Part shown: positions 19,359 to 27,017 of the stretch, piece after piece
Layout: each line of letters opens with the position of its first letter
Position numbering within the stretch: position 1 is the stretch's first letter
Source of the DNA: an uncultured Aquimarina sp.
GTDB taxonomy: Bacteria > Bacteroidota > Bacteroidia > Flavobacteriales > Flavobacteriaceae
NCBI RefSeq assembly: GCF_947496855.1
Contig: NZ_CANMED010000001.1
Location: 1,054,001-1,118,000 of the forward strand
Direction of reading: 5' to 3'
DNA: 64,000 bases
Program-made: the position numbers and the translations under genes
Notes under the pieces: generated by a model
The model's input: the letters and a program-made list of their open reading frames with translations, nothing else
Database searches by the model: none
What the model was told of the DNA's origin: nothing

Positions 19359-19477
19359 CGTCAATTCGAGTGTTTTGTCTAACTGAAATGGAGACAAAGT
19401 GTATCGAGAACAGCTTTTTTGGATTAAAATTCTATTCTCGATACACTTCTCCTAAAGTCGAAGCACTCGAACTGACG
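19359..19477. repeat. Nested palindromic element (REP/MITE-like)
   Basis: Outer arms CGTCAATTCGAGTG (19359-19372) and CACTCGAACTGACG (19464-19477) are inverted with one mismatch. Inner arms AAGTGTATCGAGAA (19397-19410) and TTCTCGATACACTT (19435-19448) are perfect inverted repeats. Between them lie an asymmetric bulge and a 24-base T-rich loop. The element can form a long two-part cruciform or RNA stem. It resembles dispersed palindromes with TTCGAG/TCGAGAA cores that I recall from flavobacterial genomes. No second copy was seen in this window. Confidence 0.75.
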
Positions 19478-19517
19478 AATCTTATCCCAAAAATACCTAA
19501 ATGCACAACGAGTTCTA

Positions 19518-20006
19518 TTAATTAGCTTTTCTAAAATCTCTGACATCTTTTTGGAATTGAAGAGTTATCTTATCTTCAGAAATAGTTTTAACTTTAACAC
19601 CTTGCATATCAGCCCCACTTCGTACTCTTTTTAAAATACCATTTACTCGTAACAATCCTAATCTGGATGAACTCTCTTTTGACTTTATAAAACCTAAGTA
19701 TTCAATTCTGGGCCAGCTCTTAGATGCAACCGTTTTAGATCTTGACTTCTTTTGAGGTCGAGAGGGTATAAATACTGAAGCGTTTCTTTTATTTAATGTC
19801 TTACCTAAAAAAGGGTCTCTATTTGGTATGTTGAGATTAAAAGTATCCTTCTTTCGTAAAAATATTTTGGGGGGACTAACAAGAGCATCTGCTGTAACTA
19901 CCACATCATTAGTTAAAAAATATGGAGCGGCAAACTTATAAATAACTACTCCCCAAATCAGAGCAACAGCTATAATCAAAATTTTATTAATCTTTTTCTT
20001 TTGCAT
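19518..20006 (-). CDS. GspC/PilP-like inner-membrane clamp protein
   Basis: The 162-residue protein has one N-terminal membrane helix (about 8-28), a linker with the motif RDPFLGK (about 62-68), a basic stretch, and a C-terminal beta domain (about 94-155) with WPRIEYLGFIKS, GLLRVNG and LKRVRSGADMQGVKV. RDPF followed by a small beta domain that handles a short repeated YLGxI/V unit is the signature of PilP and GspC homology regions, which connect the inner-membrane platform to the secretin. It overlaps the lipoprotein gene by one base and ends the operon. The assignment is by motif and context, not by overall similarity. Confidence 0.75.
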   Translation of the reverse strand: MQKKKINKILIIAVALIWGVVIYKFAAPYFLTNDVVVTADALVSPPKIFLRKKDTFNLNIPNRDPFLGKTLNKRNASVFIPSRPQKKSRSKTVASKSWPRIEYLGFIKSKESSSRLGLLRVNGILKRVRSGADMQGVKVKTISEDKITLQFQKDVRDFRKAN

Positions 20007-20977
20007 TAATTAATAATAATTTGATTAGCATCACTAAACTCACCAGAATTTCCGGCATCATCTTCCCCCTTTACTCGCCAAAAATAAGTATCTGCTACAG
20101 TAAAAGTAAACGTATACTCATTTGTAGTGAGCGGATTAGAGTTTGTTTCTATAACATCATTAAAACTATCATCAGTAGCTATCTGGATCGTACTTGTTAT
20201 CCCCGATGTTATGGCTCCTGTATCCGTATAAGTCCATTTAAAACTGATTTCTTGATCTACAGAACCTGTCTCACCCGTAGTAGGCTCTGTTAAAACTGGT
20301 TCTGGAGGATTCTGAGTATCTATAGAAAAGAAATGCGAAAAAAACAAGGTCATACTTGAATCATTTAGAGCCTGTATTTCCCATTTATATCGACCGTCTT
20401 CTGGTATCACTGAATTTCCGATAGTAATGGATGTGCCGCTAATATTATTATCATCATTATTAAAAATTAGGGTTTCTGAATTTCCTTCTATTTTCGAAAT
20501 CTTAATCTTATAGGAAGTAGCCGTACTAATTGATTGCCAAGAAAAAGTAATATCCGTATTATTCAGAAATTCTTCATTAAGGGGACGTTCTAATGTTACC
20601 ACTTGCTCGGACAGGTCTATTGATGAAATTACATCGAAATCCGAATTAAAAGAATATCCCGTCTGATATGCAAAATTTTCTCCTCTTACTCTCCATAGAT
20701 ATGATCCTGGATTCATCGTATAATCAAAAACAGTAGTATTTACAAGAGAGTCTAAAATAATACTGTTTGAAACTTTATTATTAATTTGTATGCGATACTC
20801 ATCTGCTCCATCAATTCCATTCCATCTAAACTGTACAGAATTTCCTTCGATCTGCGTCATATCTTCTGGAGCGGTAATTGTTACTACATCATTGGTAATA
20901 TCGTCCTCAATAATATCATCACAGCCTATAAAAAAGCTTACACATACTATGGTAATATAACTAACGTATTTTTTCAT
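20006..20977 (-). CDS. Lipoprotein with three fibronectin type III-like domains
   Basis: I start the gene at the ATG at 20977 (MKKYVSYITIVCVSFFIGC), which gives a textbook lipobox with Cys at residue 19. The longer frame from 21037 would add 20 charged residues ahead of the signal and overlap the upstream gene by 77 bases, against 17 for the chosen start. The 323-residue protein has three ~95-residue beta-sandwich units, each with a strand such as VQFRWNGIDGADEYRIQI, ITFSWQSISTATSYKIKI or ISFKWTYTD. Each unit ends with a variant of Y-x-W-x-V/I-(K/R/Q)-(G/A), as in fibronectin type III folds. It lies between the GspM-like and GspC-like genes, a place where no such lipoprotein occurs in classical T2SS operons. 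It may be a pilotin-like or secretin-contacting component. Confidence 0.8.
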   Translation of the reverse strand: MKKYVSYITIVCVSFFIGCDDIIEDDITNDVVTITAPEDMTQIEGNSVQFRWNGIDGADEYRIQINNKVSNSIILDSLVNTTVFDYTMNPGSYLWRVRGENFAYQTGYSFNSDFDVISSIDLSEQVVTLERPLNEEFLNNTDITFSWQSISTATSYKIKISKIEGNSETLIFNNDDNNISGTSITIGNSVIPEDGRYKWEIQALNDSSMTLFFSHFFSIDTQNPPEPVLTEPTTGETGSVDQEISFKWTYTDTGAITSGITSTIQIATDDSFNDVIETNSNPLTTNEYTFTFTVADTYFWRVKGEDDAGNSGEFSDANQIIIN

Positions 20978-21488
20978 AATTCTGAAATATAATTTGTTCA
21001 AATAATTTTTTTCTTCGTGTTCTTGGTTCTTTTTCAATATAAAACTGCAGACTTACTACCCTAGAAAAATCAAAAGCTTTTTCATAATTATAAGTAGTTT
21101 TTAATAGATCACCATAAGTACCTGTTAGAATCAATCTATTCGTATAAATATTAAAATATTCATCACTAGCTTTATGAATTGCTTCTAGTTTTACTAACTG
21201 GGTATCTGTATTTATATCGTTAAATGTATTTAAAATTTCTTGCTGAACTATATCTGGATTTGCTACCTCTTTACCGATGAGTTTGTCTAAATACGATACC
21301 TCTGCGATTAAATTAGTAATACGCTGCTGAGAGTTACTTACTTTCTCTAATTTTAGCTTAGACTCTTCTAATAATTGAGCAGCATCTATGGTCATGCTAA
21401 AGGATCGTTTATATGCTGTTATACCTAAAACCAGCATCAAAGCCAGTAACGCAAAAAATTTCTTCTTATATGATAGGTTTTCAAACAT
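20961..21488 (-). CDS. GspM/PilO-like inner-membrane protein
   Basis: The 175-residue protein has a short cytoplasmic start, one membrane helix (about 11-26), a coiled-coil stretch (LLEESKLKLEKVSNSQQRITNL) and a small C-terminal alpha/beta domain (about 90-160). This is the layout of PilO and GspM, bitopic proteins that pair with PilN/GspL in the assembly platform. Sequence identity with known members is too low to see by eye, so the call rests on layout and position. It overlaps the GspL-like gene by 8 bases. Confidence 0.7.
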   Translation of the reverse strand: MFENLSYKKKFFALLALMLVLGITAYKRSFSMTIDAAQLLEESKLKLEKVSNSQQRITNLIAEVSYLDKLIGKEVANPDIVQQEILNTFNDINTDTQLVKLEAIHKASDEYFNIYTNRLILTGTYGDLLKTTYNYEKAFDFSRVVSLQFYIEKEPRTRRKKLFEQIIFQNYEKIR

Positions 21489-22674
21489 CGAATTTCAGTG
21501 TTAATTTGATTTTAAAAGAATTCGTTCTGTTCTCTCTTTGAAAATCAATAATTTCTAAGTTATTGATCCAAGGTTCTCTTTTAAGTTCTTTTATCCAAGA
21601 TGTAAATTCAGCATTAGACGAAGCTGTTCCTTCTAATTCTATCAGATTATTACTAAAATTAATTCGTTGTTCTGCTTTAATTTTTGAAGAAGTTGGAAAT
21701 ATACTTAACATTTTTAGGTTAATCTCTGACGGAACATTTTTAGTGATTTTGGCAATATAAAAACTCAAGAAATTAGTGTCACTAAGTCCAGATTGTTTTA
21801 GTATTGCCTCTTTATTCTCTTTATCCTTCTCCAAAGAAACTAATTTAGAATAAGCTACATTTTGCTGACCTAATTCAACCTGTATTTTATGATGTGCTTC
21901 TTGATAATGACCTAATAAAAGATAGCTTATCAATAACGAAACTAAGAAAAATGATAGTGTAAAAATTCCTAAAATATTAAATGCTTTCTTAAAGGCAAAT
22001 TCTTCCCTTCTTAAAGACATTGTATTAGATTCGGAACTAATAGCATCATTTGGATATAAATTGTTGAGGGCATTTGCAAAACAAAGAATATCTAAACTAG
22101 ATAAAGTTTCATCGCCAATCGTATATTCAAGAATATCTTGCTCATGTCTTTTTTCAAAATTTACTAACGAATAATCTTTATTAAAATGTAAGACGGTATT
22201 TTTTGTATATACTTCCTTTTCATTCATAAGAGGACTTAACGAAGTCATTACAAAAGGGCCAATACTAAAATCAACTATAGAAATCTGCGCTTTATCAAAT
22301 AATTCTATCTCTGCATCTATTATTTCTGTTCTGGCTACAGAAACAAAAATTTCTTTTTCTTGTGTATATTCATTCCAATAGAAATCATTAGGATCCGCGT
22401 TGAATATTATTTTTGATTGATACCCTACGTCATTTTTAACCTTTTTAGACAATATTCCCATACCAGTTATTAAAAGTATAACAGGTTTATTTTTAGAAAT
22501 TTTTGCTGTTAATTCTTCAAAATTTTGAGTAGTATAACGTTCTACAATAGCCAGACTACTTTTTTTCTTCTGAATTTCAACCAAACTATACTCTTTCTGA
22601 TCAGCATCCAAATGGATCTGAACAGATTGAATTCTGCTTCCTGAAAGGATATTATTTAAAAGTTTAATGATCAT
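21481..22674 (-). CDS. GspL/PilN-like assembly platform protein
   Basis: The 397-residue product has a soluble N-terminal part (about 1-235) that looks like a degenerate actin-like PilM/GspL fold. A membrane helix follows at about 236-258, then a helical stretch and a C-terminal ferredoxin-like domain with FTSWIKELKREPWINNLEI, close to the PilN pattern. Such proteins bind the assembly ATPase in the cytoplasm and the GspM/PilO partner in the periplasm. A fused PilM-N layout is the GspL type. It overlaps the secretin gene by one base and the GspM-like gene by 8 bases. Confidence 0.75.
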   Translation of the reverse strand: MIIKLLNNILSGSRIQSVQIHLDADQKEYSLVEIQKKKSSLAIVERYTTQNFEELTAKISKNKPVILLITGMGILSKKVKNDVGYQSKIIFNADPNDFYWNEYTQEKEIFVSVARTEIIDAEIELFDKAQISIVDFSIGPFVMTSLSPLMNEKEVYTKNTVLHFNKDYSLVNFEKRHEQDILEYTIGDETLSSLDILCFANALNNLYPNDAISSESNTMSLRREEFAFKKAFNILGIFTLSFFLVSLLISYLLLGHYQEAHHKIQVELGQQNVAYSKLVSLEKDKENKEAILKQSGLSDTNFLSFYIAKITKNVPSEINLKMLSIFPTSSKIKAEQRINFSNNLIELEGTASSNAEFTSWIKELKREPWINNLEIIDFQRENRTNSFKIKLTLKFDV

Positions 22675-24596
22675 TAGTAGATTACTGTTGGCTTTATAAA
22701 TACATGCAATTTGGATTTATCTCTGGCTTTTCTTTTACTACTAAAAAACCATTTAATTATTGGTATTCTCGATAATACTGGAGTACCACTACCAGAATTC
22801 TCTCTCTCTAATTCGTCCAATCCTCCTAATAATATCATTTCATTATTCCGAACTCGAATTAATGATTCGAATTTCTGTGTAGACTTGCTAGGTGGAGCAT
22901 TCTCTCCTGCTCTCCCTAAAAAAGCACTTTTCTCTACAGAAATCTCTAGAGTTACATGCTCATCCAGAGATACAAAAGGTTTTATATTTACGCTTAAATT
23001 TGCTTCCGTTGGCTTCCATTGACCAGATTGCAAAATATTATCATTGACTCCAGTATTAATCAACCTGTTAGTTTGTTCGAAATAATAATCGGTTTCTCCT
23101 ATAGAAATACTCGCTTCGTGGCCACTTAATGTAGCTATCTTTGGAGTAGATTTTAGGTTAACAATAGAATTATTTTCTAAAGCGCTCAGATTGGCATAGA
23201 AATTTTTAGTTACTTTACCAATGTTGATAATCCCAAGTCCATTAAAAGCATCTATCAATTGATTTATAGTACCCGAATTTACAGTAACATCCGTACTTGG
23301 AAAAATGTTTCCTTGTGTTATTACGTCTTCGGATCCATCACCAAGAATTGCTTGTAAACCGGTCTGTACATCATAGGACTTATTATACTGAACAACAAGC
23401 ACTTCTATCTGTACTAATGGTACAACTTTATCTAATTTCCGAATAACTTGTTGTAATTCAATTATCACGGGTTTTGATCCTGATACAAGCATTCCATTAA
23501 GTTCTACAAATTCTTGAATTTCTACGTCTTGAGTTAAGGATTTAGGTAATGTTGCTAAAACAGATTCAATCGTTCTATTCTCTAATTGGATTAACTCTGT
23601 TGCTCTTAAACCAGCTGTCGTCTCTTTTCCTATTAAGTAAAATTCATCCGATTTATTAACAGCAAATTTCTTTCCTCTAAACATATGTTTTAATAAGCTA
23701 TCAAAATCTATTTCTTCAGAAAAAATAGTCGTTACTATTTCATCCGGTTTGTCATACATTGTATAACCTAATTTCAATAACCCTGCTGCTCTTGATATGA
23801 TTTCAGTGGCGCTAGCATCGAATGCTTTTATATTTAAATATCCGTTATCATTTAATTTAATTTCTAAATCCCCTATCACATTTTTAGTAGAAGCTCTAGA
23901 TGATGACCTCCTTCTATTATTATTTCTATTACCCTTGTTTTCAGGGTTTAGAACTTCTGTATCTTTTGAAAGAAAATAAAACCCATTATCATCCTGTTCT
24001 GCAATCAGTTGATTCGATTTAGCAATCATATCGATTACTTGATCAAAAGGTCGATTAATGATATAAGCGGAAACATTCATGTTTTTGACATCTGGTGCCA
24101 ATACTATATTCTTATTTGCTAATTCCGTAATTTTTGCTGCTACAGATGGTAAAGAATCGTTTTTAAGCTTTACAGAAAGAAAATTATTTTGCTTACTATA
24201 CCTGATATCTAACTCTTTTTTGGGCTTTGGTTTAGGTATTTCTTTTACTATTTCTCTTTGTTTAAAAACAATGATATTATTCATAAACTCAACTTCCAAA
24301 TCATATTTTCTAATTAGAAAAAGAAAAACATCTTTAACTTTTACATCAAAAAAGTTACTAACTACCATTTGGCTTAGTCCAGGGTCAGCAACTACATTAA
24401 GTTTATGCTCTTCTCCCAATGAAGTTATGATCTCAAAAAGCGTTAAACCAGAAACATCCATTTGAGTTATTTCTTCTAAACCTATCTTTGTTTTGGCTAT
24501 TTCTTCTAACTTTTCTTCAACCGTCATTTGTGTATTCTGGGCACACAACACATTGATTGCTAAGAGATAACTAATTAATAGTATTTTTCTTATCAT
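22674..24596 (-). CDS. gspD: Secretin (GspD/PilQ family) outer-membrane channel
   Basis: The 640-residue protein has a signal peptide (cleavage near LCAQ, residue 19). An STN/N0-type domain (about 45-115) contains LNVVADPGLS. Ring-forming N domains follow, with a basic Asn/Arg/Ser-rich linker near 225-240. The C-terminal secretin domain begins near 385 (VPLVQIEVLVVQYN), with LKSTPKIATLSGHEASISIG and the terminal MILLGGLDE...RIPIIKWFF...LHVFIKPTVI signature. It forms the gated multimeric pore through which substrates or a pseudopilus pass. It lies 3 bases after gspE. Length is normal for the family. No S-domain pilotin-binding tail is evident. Confidence 0.93.
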   Translation of the reverse strand: MIRKILLISYLLAINVLCAQNTQMTVEEKLEEIAKTKIGLEEITQMDVSGLTLFEIITSLGEEHKLNVVADPGLSQMVVSNFFDVKVKDVFLFLIRKYDLEVEFMNNIIVFKQREIVKEIPKPKPKKELDIRYSKQNNFLSVKLKNDSLPSVAAKITELANKNIVLAPDVKNMNVSAYIINRPFDQVIDMIAKSNQLIAEQDDNGFYFLSKDTEVLNPENKGNRNNNRRRSSSRASTKNVIGDLEIKLNDNGYLNIKAFDASATEIISRAAGLLKLGYTMYDKPDEIVTTIFSEEIDFDSLLKHMFRGKKFAVNKSDEFYLIGKETTAGLRATELIQLENRTIESVLATLPKSLTQDVEIQEFVELNGMLVSGSKPVIIELQQVIRKLDKVVPLVQIEVLVVQYNKSYDVQTGLQAILGDGSEDVITQGNIFPSTDVTVNSGTINQLIDAFNGLGIINIGKVTKNFYANLSALENNSIVNLKSTPKIATLSGHEASISIGETDYYFEQTNRLINTGVNDNILQSGQWKPTEANLSVNIKPFVSLDEHVTLEISVEKSAFLGRAGENAPPSKSTQKFESLIRVRNNEMILLGGLDELERENSGSGTPVLSRIPIIKWFFSSKRKARDKSKLHVFIKPTVIY

Positions 24597-24599
24597 TTT

Positions 24600-26024
24600 T
24601 TATTTTTCTATAATAATTGAGTAAACCTCCTCAATTGATGTTATTCCATTTTGTACTAATCGAATTGCTTTCCCCGACAAACTCGATTCCGTATAATCTG
24701 AAATGGATTCTTCCAGATTTGTTGAATTTTTCTTTATTTCTTGAGTTAATACATTATCAACAGGTATAATCTCATAAATTGCTGTTCTTCCTTTATAGCC
24801 TGTATAATGACAATGTTCACATCCTTTAGAAATCCAATGTTCTTCTATTCCTATAAAAGCATCATTCTTATATTCACCTTCTTGTAAAACTGCATGCTCT
24901 TTGCAAGAATTACATAATTTTCTTACCAATCGTTGTGCTACGGAAATTTTTAATGTTTCTGCAATAAGAAAGGCTGGCACTCCCATATCAATTAATCTAG
25001 AAATTGTTCCTATAGCAGAATTTGTGTGAATAGTGGATAATACTAAATGTCCTGTAAGACTTGCTCTAATTGCCATCTCTGCTGTAGCACCATCCCTGAT
25101 CTCACCTAACATAATGATATCAGGATCTTGTCTCAGGAATGTTTTAAGAGCACTGGTAAAAGTTAACCCAATGTCTTCTCTAAGCTGCACTTGATTAATT
25201 CCTTTTAACGTATATTCAATTGGGTCTTCTACCGTAACTATATTGCTTGTTACTTTATTTAATTCTTTTAAACTAGCATATAACGTAGTTGTTTTTCCAG
25301 AACCTGTTGGGCCACTAATCAATATAATTCCTTTGGATGCTTTTAATGCTTCGAGATATATTTCTTTTTCTTTCTCCTCCATTCCTAGCTTGTCCATACT
25401 AAGATGTGCTGTATCTCTTCCTAATATCCTCATCACTATTTTTTCACCGTGTAATGTTGGTAAAATTGAAACTCGAATATCAAAATCATCATAGTTAATG
25501 CGACCATCTTGCGGCAATCTTTTCTCGGTAATATCAAGATTTGACTTGATTTTGATCTTATTAACTAATTCAAGGTAATTTTCTTTTTCTATTTTATATT
25601 TCTCAGTAAGCTTTCCATCAATACGATATCGAATTCTAGCTTCATCTTTAAAAACTTCGAAATGAATATCACTACTTCCTATTGATTTTGCTTCAAAAAT
25701 CAATTCTTCTAAGAAATCTTGAGATGTAGACCTGAAGTTTTCTGATTTAGTAGTATTTTGAGTATTATTAGCATTACCTGTTCTATAATATAAGATCAAG
25801 GCTCTGTTAATTGTATCAGCAGAAACTGGGTATAGTTCTACCTTTTTCCCCATGATTAATTCTAACTCATCCTTAATAGGGTCTTTTGCAACAGCCTCGG
25901 ATATATAAAAGCTAGTACTTTTTCCTTTATCTTCTTTAGGAACAATCTGGTAATTGTGAGCTAAATCTGTATTAATGATTTGTTGCTCTTCCGTAGTTAA
26001 TATGATTTCTTTAGCTATATCCAT
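24600..26024 (-). CDS. gspE: GspE/PilB-type assembly ATPase
   Basis: The 474-residue protein has an N-terminal T2SSE_N/MshEN-like part (1-85), a linker, then the AAA+ secretion ATPase core. It carries Walker A GPTGSGKTT (~238-246), the Asp box VEDPIEY, Walker B IIMLGEIRD, the His box GHLVLSTIHTN and a tetra-cysteine zinc site (CNSC and CEHC). It powers pseudopilus assembly from the cytoplasm. No second ATPase of the PilT type is nearby. It lies 3 bases upstream of the secretin gene and 2 bases after the peptidase gene. Confidence 0.95.
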   Translation of the reverse strand: MDIAKEIILTTEEQQIINTDLAHNYQIVPKEDKGKSTSFYISEAVAKDPIKDELELIMGKKVELYPVSADTINRALILYYRTGNANNTQNTTKSENFRSTSQDFLEELIFEAKSIGSSDIHFEVFKDEARIRYRIDGKLTEKYKIEKENYLELVNKIKIKSNLDITEKRLPQDGRINYDDFDIRVSILPTLHGEKIVMRILGRDTAHLSMDKLGMEEKEKEIYLEALKASKGIILISGPTGSGKTTTLYASLKELNKVTSNIVTVEDPIEYTLKGINQVQLREDIGLTFTSALKTFLRQDPDIIMLGEIRDGATAEMAIRASLTGHLVLSTIHTNSAIGTISRLIDMGVPAFLIAETLKISVAQRLVRKLCNSCKEHAVLQEGEYKNDAFIGIEEHWISKGCEHCHYTGYKGRTAIYEIIPVDNVLTQEIKKNSTNLEESISDYTESSLSGKAIRLVQNGITSIEEVYSIIIEK

Positions 26025-26026
26025 AA

Positions 26027-26515
26027 TTATAAAAAATTAGTAAAGAAAACATCAAAATCCGAAATATAACTTCCGATCTTGAGTAGAATTAAATACAATG
26101 CTAATAGCCCGGCCAAAGGCACTAAATCTGTTTTAACAACTAGTTTGATCACTAAAAACCCTAGTATCGAAAACAACATCCCTGTTATAAAAAACAAGAT
26201 GTAATTATAAGAAGAGAAAAAAGGAATTATCGCTACAAAGAACAGCACATCTCCTAACCCCATATTCTTTTTAAAAGGATTGGTCAATCTTTTATTTTTA
26301 ACGGATAAATACAAATACAAACCACCAAAAGTAATGATCAAAAAAGTAAAACTATATAGCAAACCAATTGCACTATACCCATTATTAAAATAAGATATCA
26401 ACCCAAAAATTAAAATAAAAATTGGCAATAATATATGAATAGCTCTAAGCTTTAGGTCTTGAATAAATACCAATGTAAATAGTAGTATTATGATTATTTG
26501 AATAACAGTATCCAA
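26027..26515 (-). CDS. Prepilin peptidase, catalytic domain only (A24 family)
   Basis: The 162-residue polytopic protein has the two catalytic aspartates expected of A24 peptidases: D20 in FIQDLKLR and D89 in the GLGD motif. It cleaves prepilin leaders at the inner membrane. It lacks the N-terminal cysteine-rich methyltransferase domain of standard PilD/GspO, which suggests that the mature N-terminus may not be methylated here or that another enzyme does it. It lies between the gspG-like gene (4-base gap) and gspE (2-base gap). Confidence 0.88.
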   Translation of the reverse strand: MDTVIQIIIILLFTLVFIQDLKLRAIHILLPIFILIFGLISYFNNGYSAIGLLYSFTFLIITFGGLYLYLSVKNKRLTNPFKKNMGLGDVLFFVAIIPFFSSYNYILFFITGMLFSILGFLVIKLVVKTDLVPLAGLLALYLILLKIGSYISDFDVFFTNFL

Positions 26516-26519
26516 CGAA

Positions 26520-26930
26520 TTAATCTTTAACTGTTTCTTTCAGTGTCTTTTTTTGATCGATCTCCCAGGTATTATAGTTACCATCGTCATCAAAGTCAGA
26601 TAAAGAAGTAGCCGAAGCTTTAAATGAGTTCGTAGAAGCTTCTATGATTTCAATTCTATACACCGCTTGACCACCTTGTTCTATCGTTAATGCAGGTTCA
26701 AAACCGAGCTCATCAAAATCAGCTGTATATTTAGAATGTCTAAAAAAGTAGTTTTTCTCTAATCCATATAAATGATTTAACATACTCTGAGCTTCTATAG
26801 ATTTAGCTTGAGTAATTACAGAAGTCTGACTAGGAAGTACCATTAGGAGCAAAATACCGATAATACAAAGTACAATCAATATCTCTGTCATAGAATATGC
26901 CGCAGCATACCAGTTGTTTTTGCGTTTCAT
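26520..26930 (-). CDS. gspG: Major pseudopilin (GspG-like)
   Basis: I choose the ATG at 26930 (MKRKNNWYAAA) rather than 27005 because it puts a short basic leader directly before the pilin helix. Cleavage is expected at A|YSMTE, with Glu at position 5, followed by the hydrophobic helix ILIVLCIIGILLLMVLP. The globular part has DELGFEPALTIEQGG and a C-terminal FDDDGNYNTWEIDQ, an Asp-rich loop that looks like the calcium-binding end of GspG. It is probably the main subunit of the pseudopilus. The longer start at 27005 would run across the TACTTTTG box at 26981-26988. Confidence 0.85.
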   Translation of the reverse strand: MKRKNNWYAAAYSMTEILIVLCIIGILLLMVLPSQTSVITQAKSIEAQSMLNHLYGLEKNYFFRHSKYTADFDELGFEPALTIEQGGQAVYRIEIIEASTNSFKASATSLSDFDDDGNYNTWEIDQKKTLKETVKD

Positions 26931-26980
26931 AGGTTTTTCTTGTAATCTTAATAAGTTCATTAAGATCGATTTAGGGTTTG

Positions 26981-26988
26981 CAAAAGTA
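26981..26988 (-). promoter_or_regulatory. Candidate internal promoter ahead of the major pseudopilin
   Basis: TACTTTTG on the minus strand matches TAnnTTTG. It lies in the gap between the GspF gene and the preferred GspG start, 50 bases upstream of that start. An upstream TTTTG is only about 14 bases away, closer than usual. An extra promoter would make sense for a highly expressed major subunit. Confidence 0.35.
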
Positions 26989-27017
26989 TTAAATTGTGTT
27001 AACAAAATCTAAATTTT

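Larger units (their letters stand above)
18913..19517. other. Intergenic region between the RHS locus and the secretion operon
   Basis: About 600 bases hold no convincing gene. They contain the candidate promoter of the RHS locus at the left, a hairpin terminator (19211-19252) that would end the secretion operon, and a nested palindromic repeat (19359-19477). The short open frame at 19328-19525 merely spans this palindrome and is not a gene. Confidence 0.7.

Noticed and set aside
19328..19525. 65-codon plus-strand frame
   Set aside because: It only spans the palindromic element and has no coding features.
20978..21037. 20-residue N-terminal extension of the fibronectin lipoprotein
   Set aside because: It would bury the lipoprotein signal and overlap the upstream gene by 77 bases.
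24600..26024. PilT-type retraction ATPase
   Set aside because: The protein has the N-terminal T2SSE_N-like part and the tetra-cysteine zinc site of GspE/PilB assembly ATPases.
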